Positions 57,670 to 64,000 of a stretch of 64,000 nucleotides of DNA are shown here, one piece after another (position 1 is the first letter of the stretch; the number at the start of each line of letters is the position of its first letter). Both the position numbers and the translations under genes were made by a program. This DNA comes from Poecilobothrus nobilitatus (taxonomy: Eukaryota > Arthropoda > Insecta > Diptera > Dolichopodidae), in contig OX352772.1 of NCBI GenBank assembly GCA_947095535.1, positions 143,478,660 through 143,542,659 of the forward strand. Direction: 5' to 3'. The notes under the pieces are model-generated. The model ran no database searches. It was not told the DNA's origin and worked only from the letters and a program-made list of their open reading frames with translations.

Positions 57670-58305
57670 AATTATTCCCATAAAAAAGAATAAGAAGAAA
57701 AAGCTTGGATTACTCAAGAAATTTTAAATGAAATGAAAATAAGAGATTCATTGTTTAAATTAAAAAAAAGTATCCAGAAGGTTCCGACGCGGAAGCGTAC
57801 GATATATTTTACAAATATTACAAAAGAGATAAGTATTCCAATTGGTAGCATAGATCTTAATTATATAAAGAAATTCAGAAGAAAAATCTGTATTAATTTT
57901 GACCTTTTTCATACTAACGTAGAAGAAATATCAAAAATTATTCAATGTCTGAATTCGGCAGCTGCTACGGGATACGATTAAAATTTCAAATAAATTAATA
58001 AAACAAGTGGAGTAGCAACTGATTGCTCTAAATATCTTCCTATTTCTATATCACCTGCTTTCTCAAAAATCCTTGAAAAAAAATATTCAAAATAGGCTTA
58101 TCTTTTTTATTAAAAATAATCCAATACTCAGTGAAATACGATTTGGGTTCGAAGAAAAATCAAACACTGCAGCTGCCTGCCTTTCTTTGAATGACTTTAT
58201 CTATAAAAATATTGATAATGGTAAATTCGTTAGCTGTTTATTTCTTGATATGAAAAAGGCCTTCGATTGAGTCGACCATGATATTCTTCATGGAATATTC
58301 TTCAT
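57670..58305 (+). pseudogene. Truncated non-LTR reverse transcriptase, unit B2
   Basis: Same as 52080-52715 with FRRKIC for FRRNIC and motif A LDMKKAFD for LDIKKAFD. Confidence 0.75.
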
Positions 58306-58620
58306 GGAAGGAAATAACGGATATGGTAAATTACAAATGGTCAAACTTGACCTCGTACAATATCACAAAACCGATTTAAGACGATCCAATGATCTGCTTT
58401 CTCTCAAAAGGCCAGACATTGGAATGACAATGGGTATAATCACCGGCCACTGTCTACTAAGCTTGCCAGAAGACTTGGCTTATCCGCAAACGACTATTGT
58501 AGAGCCTGCAAAGATAAAGAAGAGGAGGAAACTACTCTCCATCTCTTTGCAGATGCCCGACCTTTTCGGCAAGAAGGAATACCCACTTAGGGCAATATCT
58601 CCTCAATATTAATTAACTGG
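58306..58620 (+). pseudogene. LOA 3' fragment at the start of unit B3
   Basis: Same as 52716-53030. Confidence 0.85.
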
Positions 58621-58799
58621 TAATTAAGTGCCAGTTAGTGATTATTTATTGATCATTGCACTCAATATTAAAATTCAATTAATTTTTAATTTACTCTTCG
58701 TTTGTCAAATTCTTTAAATACTTGAATCTTTTGGTTTTCGTGTATTTTATTTATTTATTTTTTTTTTCTGATTATATTATTTATATATTTTCAAACCCA

Positions 58800-59769
58800 T
58801 TGCTATTAATCATTGCTAATTTTAACGTAAATTTTTGCAATGTTCGTGGTCTGCAGTCGAATTTTCTTGCTGTGCAAGGCCTCCTTAATTCAGTAAAACC
58901 AGCAATATTAGCATTATGTGAGACCCAGGTGGTTGGCCAAGACGACAACTTTGTCGTTGACAATTACTCGTTTGTCTCTCATTTTGTGCCTCATACGGGG
59001 GTCGCTCTTTATGTTAAAAATGATGTCGCTTACAGCGTTCTCCACAAATATAAGTGTTCCAACCAAATGTTCCACTACATTTGAATAAAAATTATTGTTG
59101 CTAGGCACGTTATTCATTTATGTTATTTATACAGGTCTCCAAACTGTAGTGAACTGGAGTTTATTTCGGAGATTGAAAATCTCACCAACCAGATTAATGA
59201 AATTTTGGAATCCACAATCTGAAATTGTTGTGGCTGGTGATTTCAATATCCATAATAGAAACTGGCTCCACTACTCCAATGACAATTCTCCCAGTCAAAA
59301 CTTAATTGGCAAACAAGTTGAACTTGTCGCTTCATTATTTCATCTTACTCAACTTGTCTAAAATCCCACTAGAATTCTCGACCGTGTAGACCAGGTTGGT
59401 CATCTTCTGGACCTGTTTCTGAGTACACATCCTGAGAAATACAAGGTCTCAGTTAGTACTCCTCTTGGTTGTTCCGACCACTGCTTGATTAATACTAGCT
59501 TTGAGCTTAGCACTCAGACCAGTCAAAGATCTGTGCCAAAAACAATAGTTTGGCGTTATAGCCATGCTAACTGGTAAGGCTTAAATCAATTTTTTAAAGC
59601 TTTTGATGGGTCTTTGTGTTTTAGCAACAGAAATGTTGACTTTGCAACCAATGCGATTAGTGAAATAATTCTTCTAGGGATGAGAACTTACATACCTCAC
59701 TCTATGAAAAGTATTAAAAGATCACACAAATCTTGGTTTAATCGATATTTGTGCAAATGCAATATCTAA
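58800..59769 (+). pseudogene. Non-LTR endonuclease, unit B3
   Basis: Same as 47620-48589 with an extra in-frame stop (ANWEGLN becomes ANW-stop) at 59575. Confidence 0.8.
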
Positions 59770-60920
59770 AAAGGAGGAAGCCGATCCCAAAGAAAAAGCA
59801 GATTTATTTGCCAAAAATTTCGCCTCCAATTCATCATTGCCCCAGTCAACACAAAGACCATGTATTCTTCCCCAGTTTAACTCCTCCTTAGGTAGAATTT
59901 CTTTCAGAACTCGTGCAGTTCTTAAAGCTCTTAAAAATTTTGATACAAAAAAGTCAGCCAGTCCAGATGGCATTACTACCACGGTTTTAAAAAATACTTT
60001 TTTTACTATTGCGAAACCATTGCCTAATCTCCTCCATTTATGCTTCTCTTCGGATAGATATTCTACCAAGTGGAAGACAGCGCACATACATCCCATCCCC
60101 AAAAAGGGAGAAAAAAGCGATCCCTCATACTACCGCCCTATGGCTATCACTTCGGCCCTCTCCAAAATAATGGAAAATTTAATAAATAGAAAGCTTCTGA
60201 AATATCTACATAATAAAGGATTAATTCATGATCGTCAATATGGGTTCCGAACCCATAGGTCAATAGGTGATCTCATGACATGCCTCTGTGAAAGGCTCAA
60301 CATCAGCCTCCACTATTCAGGGGAGTCCGATGTTGTCGCTTTGGATATTTCTAAAGCTTTTAACCGAGTTTGGCATGATGCTTTAATTGCTAAATGCAAA
60401 GCAATGGGTCTCAGTGGTGTATTTGTAAAATGGATTGGAGATTTTCTTTCGAGTCGTTCGATTCGTGTCCTGGTCGTGTCCTGTCCTGGTCGAATAACCG
60501 ATGGTCGGTTATTCCTCAAACCAATTCAAAATTAATGCTGGTGTCCCTCAAGGATCTGTTCTCTCTCCGACACTTTTCCTAATATTTATAAACGATCTTT
60601 TAAGTATTACCTCCAATTCAATACATAGTTTTGCAGACGACAGCACGCTCGTTGCTTCTTATGAAGACAACGACAGTAAATATTCTGCTTCGCTTGAGTT
60701 AAATCTCGACTTGGACAAAATTTCTAATTGGGGAAAAATCAACATAGTCGATTTTAACTCTAAGAAAACTCAGTGCTGTTTAGTCTCTCGGAAAAGAAAC
60801 ACTTTAATTCCAAATTTAACTTTTCAAGGCGAAGTTTTGCAGCATGCAACATCTTGGGCATGCAGCTAAATCAAAAACTAAGTTAGTCCAATCATATTTT
60901 TGGTACAGCTAAAGATGCGT
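59770..60920 (+). pseudogene. Non-LTR reverse transcriptase, unit B3
   Basis: Same as 48590-49740. Palindrome at 60493-60513. Confidence 0.8.
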
Positions 60921-61084
60921 CTAGGTGTATGGGTTTCCTGTATCGTTCTTAAGCCATCTTTTCATCTTCTGATCTCTTAAATATCTATAAAGCATATATA
61001 AGACCAGACATATATAAGATTTTGTTCACAATATGCCTGCCAATTTGAAATCTATTTTCATTCCTTAATTCAACTTCCTATGAC

Positions 61085-61265
61085 CAGGCAGTACAGCAGT
61101 ACTAAATGTGGTATAACCCATTGTTTGGTCAAAAAAGGGAGGTGGTGTTGAGTGGGTTAAAGTCCCACACACTCATAGAGGAATTATGCTCGTTTTCACT
61201 CCTCTATAGTGTCTTTCGATGATTCCCACCTACCCTCGCAAAAAAAAAGAAAAAAAATATATGCA
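61085..61265 (+). other. Structured 3' end and A-tail, unit B3
   Basis: Same as 49905-50085. Confidence 0.55.
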
Positions 61266-62379
61266 TATCGGAAATTGGTTTAGCAGAAAAAGGCAATCGT
61301 ATCGTAATATATTTTTTGTGAGCACCTTACACAACTGCAATCAAGACTTCACTGCGAAGTTAGACAAATTAAAAGCAGCAGCAATTGCAAATTCCAATGG
61401 ATCAAAAATAATATCAAAAATAATATTAGAAAAACTGAGTCTTCTAAGGGTTTTAAAATTAGAAATAATAACGATATTTTATATACTAAAAATAATATTA
61501 ATTTAATTTATATTAATCTCTTTAATTACTCTTATTGCATTAATTTCTTTAAACATTAACAATTTTTTACATCAAAAACACTTTTAAATGTACTAATTAC
61601 ATTTCTAAACACTTTACTAACGAGTTACTAATTTTTATTAATATTAACTTACCAACAAAAATTTTTTTTGTACCTCTTTTTATTTTTTCTTTTAAAACAC
61701 AAATAATATTATATTTTTATTTGCTAAAATAAGGTTATGTTTTTCTTTATTCTACAACATAAAGATTTATTATTTACTTATTGTAATTTCAAATTATTTA
61801 TTATGCTAAATTACTTTTATATTTCACGGTAGTGTTTGGTATTAACATAACTTACTATTCATTTATCAGTCTTTATTTTATTAATTTCTCACTATTATAT
61901 TTTTTTTTTTTGTATTTTATTAAAAATTACACTTTTAATTTTATTTTTAATAACAAATCAAACCTTCTTTATTTTTTTAGGTTTTCTTTACATAATTCTC
62001 TTAAAAAATGATCCTTCAATTCAATAATTATTCAGCAATTGTTTTTTTTATTTTTTTATATTATTGTTCTTTTGATTTTATTAAATTAACAGTCAACGAC
62101 AACTAAGATTATTTCTTTATCTATATATTGCAATCACTTATAATAAAATATGTTTCAACAATCATTCAGCGATTTGTCTTATTTGTCTTCTTTTGATTTT
62201 ATTATTTTTCAACAATCAACATGAACATTTTAGATTAATTCATTATCTATTTATCTTTCTTGTTTGTTTTCATTGTTTCTCAACAATAACTCACCTTATA
62301 ATATGAATTAGCATTAACGATAATGTAATGGTTTGTGTATTTACTAAATTCTATCACGCTATAATAATATGTTTAAATA
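61266..62379 (+). other. Gene-free AT-rich leader, unit B3
   Basis: Same as 50086-51199. Confidence 0.5.
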
Positions 62380-63214
62380 ATGGTCGATGATATAGAAAAC
62401 ATACAATTACTAAGTATAGATTATTTCACCCATATTGATCTCAATAAAGTAAACCAAACATACAAAAATTATTTTAATATAGTTTATTTAAACATCCAAA
62501 GTTTAAGAAATAAATTATATAATGTAGAGCCTTTATTAAATTATCACTTCAAAAATAAAATTCATGTAATTGTACTTACTGAAATCTGGTTACATATCTC
62601 AGAAAATAAATTCTATAATATTGAAGGGTATAATGCTTACTTTGCCAATAGAGATAATTCATTTGGTGGGGTTGCTATTTATGTTAAAAATAACATAAAT
62701 AGTTATCAAATATACGGTGAAGAATTTCAAAAAAGTAACATTCTAGGAGTTAAACTAACAAAACAGAATTTTAATATTTTTGGTATAATATATAGAGCAC
62801 ATGAAACCTCTATTGATTATTTTATTGACAAAACTATCGCAATACAAAAAAAGTCTGATTCTAGATGATATTAATTTAAACTTACAAAATACAGAAAAAT
62901 CTGAAATAAATCTATACTCAAATACTCTGTTAAGCAATGGGTTCCTTATTTGTAATCAGTTTGAACCAGAATTCGCTACTAGATTTGGTAAGAACTCAAA
63001 GACCATTATTTATCATTTCATTAATGTTATTATTCAAAGTAATTACTGGTTTCATATTCTAGATTCGTGTTTATCTGATCACCAAATGTTTTTTATAAGT
63101 ATCCATCAAAACCCAATGATAGAGGAAAAAACCACTTATAAAACGATTTTAAATTATAATAGTATAGGTGTGAATAATTTTTGGGAATCACCTGTCTTTC
63201 GTTGCAAATTTTGA
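62380..63214 (+). pseudogene. Second non-LTR endonuclease, unit B3
   Basis: Same as 51200-52034 with ISIHQN for ISINQN. Confidence 0.75.
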
Positions 63215-63259
63215 CGACTAAATTTATAAACTGAAAGATATTATAAACATTAGCACCCA

Positions 63260-63895
63260 AATTATTCCCATAAAAAAGAATAAGAAGAAAAAGCTTGGAC
63301 TACTCAAGAAATTTTAAATGAAATGAAAATAAGAGATTCATTGTTTAAATTAAAAAAAAGTATCCAGAAGGTTCCGACGCGGAAGCGTACGATATATTTT
63401 ACAAATATTACAAAAGAGATAAGTATTCCAATTGGTAGCATAGATCTTAATTATATAAAGAAATTCAGAAGAAATATCTGTATTAATTTTGACCTTTTTC
63501 ATACTAACGTAGAAGAAATATCAAAAATTATTCAATGTCTGAATTCGGCAGCTGCTACGGGATACGATTAAAATTTCAAATAAATTAATAAAACAAGTGG
63601 AGTAGCAACTGATTGCTCTAAATATCTTCCTATTTCTATATCACCTGCTTTCTCAAAAATCCTTGAAAAAAAATATTCAAAATAGGCTTATCTTTTTTAT
63701 TAAAAATAATCCAATACTCAGTGAAATACGATTTGGGTTCGAAGAAAAATCAAACACTGCAGCTGCCTGCCTTTCTTTGAATGACTTTATCTATAAAAAT
63801 ATTGATAATGGTAAATTCGTTAGCTGTTTATTTCTTGATATAAAAAAGGCCTTCGATTGAGTCGACCATGATATTCTTCATGGAATATTCTTCAT
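63260..63895 (+). pseudogene. Truncated non-LTR reverse transcriptase, unit B3
   Basis: Same as 52080-52715. Confidence 0.75.
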
Positions 63896-64000
63896 GGAAG
63901 GAAATAACGGATATGGTAAATTACAAATGGTCAAACTTGACCTCGTACAATATCACAAAACCGATTTAAGACGATCCAATGATCTGCTTTCTCTCAAAAG
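63896..64000 (+). repeat. Start of tandem unit B4, cut by the window edge
   Basis: The first 105 bases match the starts of B2 and B3, so the array continues to the right. Confidence 0.95.

Larger units (their letters stand above)
52716..58305 (+). repeat. Tandem unit B2 (5,590 bp)
   Basis: Offset exactly 5,590 from B1 after the first few bases. Differences noticed: C to T at 54671 (RSIG to RLIG), T to A at ~57884, A to G at 58252. Shares A to T near 52890 and T to C near 55493 with B3 against B1. Confidence 0.97.
58306..63895 (+). repeat. Tandem unit B3 (5,590 bp)
   Basis: Third full unit. Own differences: G to T at 59575 creating a stop in the endonuclease frame, G to C at 60830, T to C at 63300, A to C at ~63104. 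Confidence 0.97.

Noticed and set aside
47125..64000. Array as pure assembly duplication
   Set aside because: Not ruled out, but unit-specific substitutions, including shared B2/B3 changes and a private stop in B3, argue for real copies.

Overview
The window is a stretch of AT-rich, repeat-packed eukaryotic DNA, almost certainly from a fly (Diptera, probably a brachyceran). Support comes from a P-element/THAP-type transposase, elements that look like Drosophila DINE-1/Helentron-type non-autonomous repeats (a GACG-type microsatellite, a conserved right block and 147-bp central repeats), a Gypsy-family retrotransposon with an F-type env gene, Maverick/Polinton genes, jockey- and LOA-like retrotransposons, TACATA microsatellites and spliceosomal introns. 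I see no convincing host gene, so this looks like heterochromatin or a transposon graveyard. No bacterial or organellar feature is present.

Layout. 1-1720: eroded P-like transposase (minus strand). 1886-2811: DINE-like repeat. 4304-4795: piece of a YqaJ-like exonuclease. 5609-9563: a complete DNA transposon with 29-bp perfect terminal inverted repeats, a 4-bp ATTT target duplication and a three-exon transposase gene carrying one nonsense codon and one frameshift. It sits directly against the end of a Gypsy element (9587-15095, gag-PR-RT-RH-IN-env, minus strand). That Gypsy element and an adjoining jockey-like RT fragment form a 6.7-kb composite unit present twice in tandem (9756-16464 and 16465-23206) and then cut by a 200-base assembly gap (23211-23410).

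23411-24255 holds a DINE fragment and a possible non-LTR ORF1 piece. 25240-29830 is a decayed Maverick/Polinton block (packaging ATPase, two small ORFs, minor capsid, small membrane-active-like protein, major capsid protein; minus strand). 30603-31760 is a second YqaJ-like relic. 34770-35590 and 38578-39103 are RT tails of two non-LTR elements, on either side of a 2.3-kb DINE-like element holding about twelve 147-bp repeats. 39490-42065 is a second Maverick remnant on the plus strand, split by a hAT transposase. A tRNA-like sequence lies at 43711-43783.

44660-47440 is a LOA-like retrotransposon. Its last ~315 bp, a second non-LTR element and the front of a third make up a 5,590-bp unit repeated head-to-tail three full times, with a fourth beginning at the right edge (47125-64000). 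Copies differ at only a few sites, so amplification was recent. The genes listed are parts of separate selfish elements rather than one pathway. The common theme is nested insertion followed by tandem amplification of composite transposon blocks.
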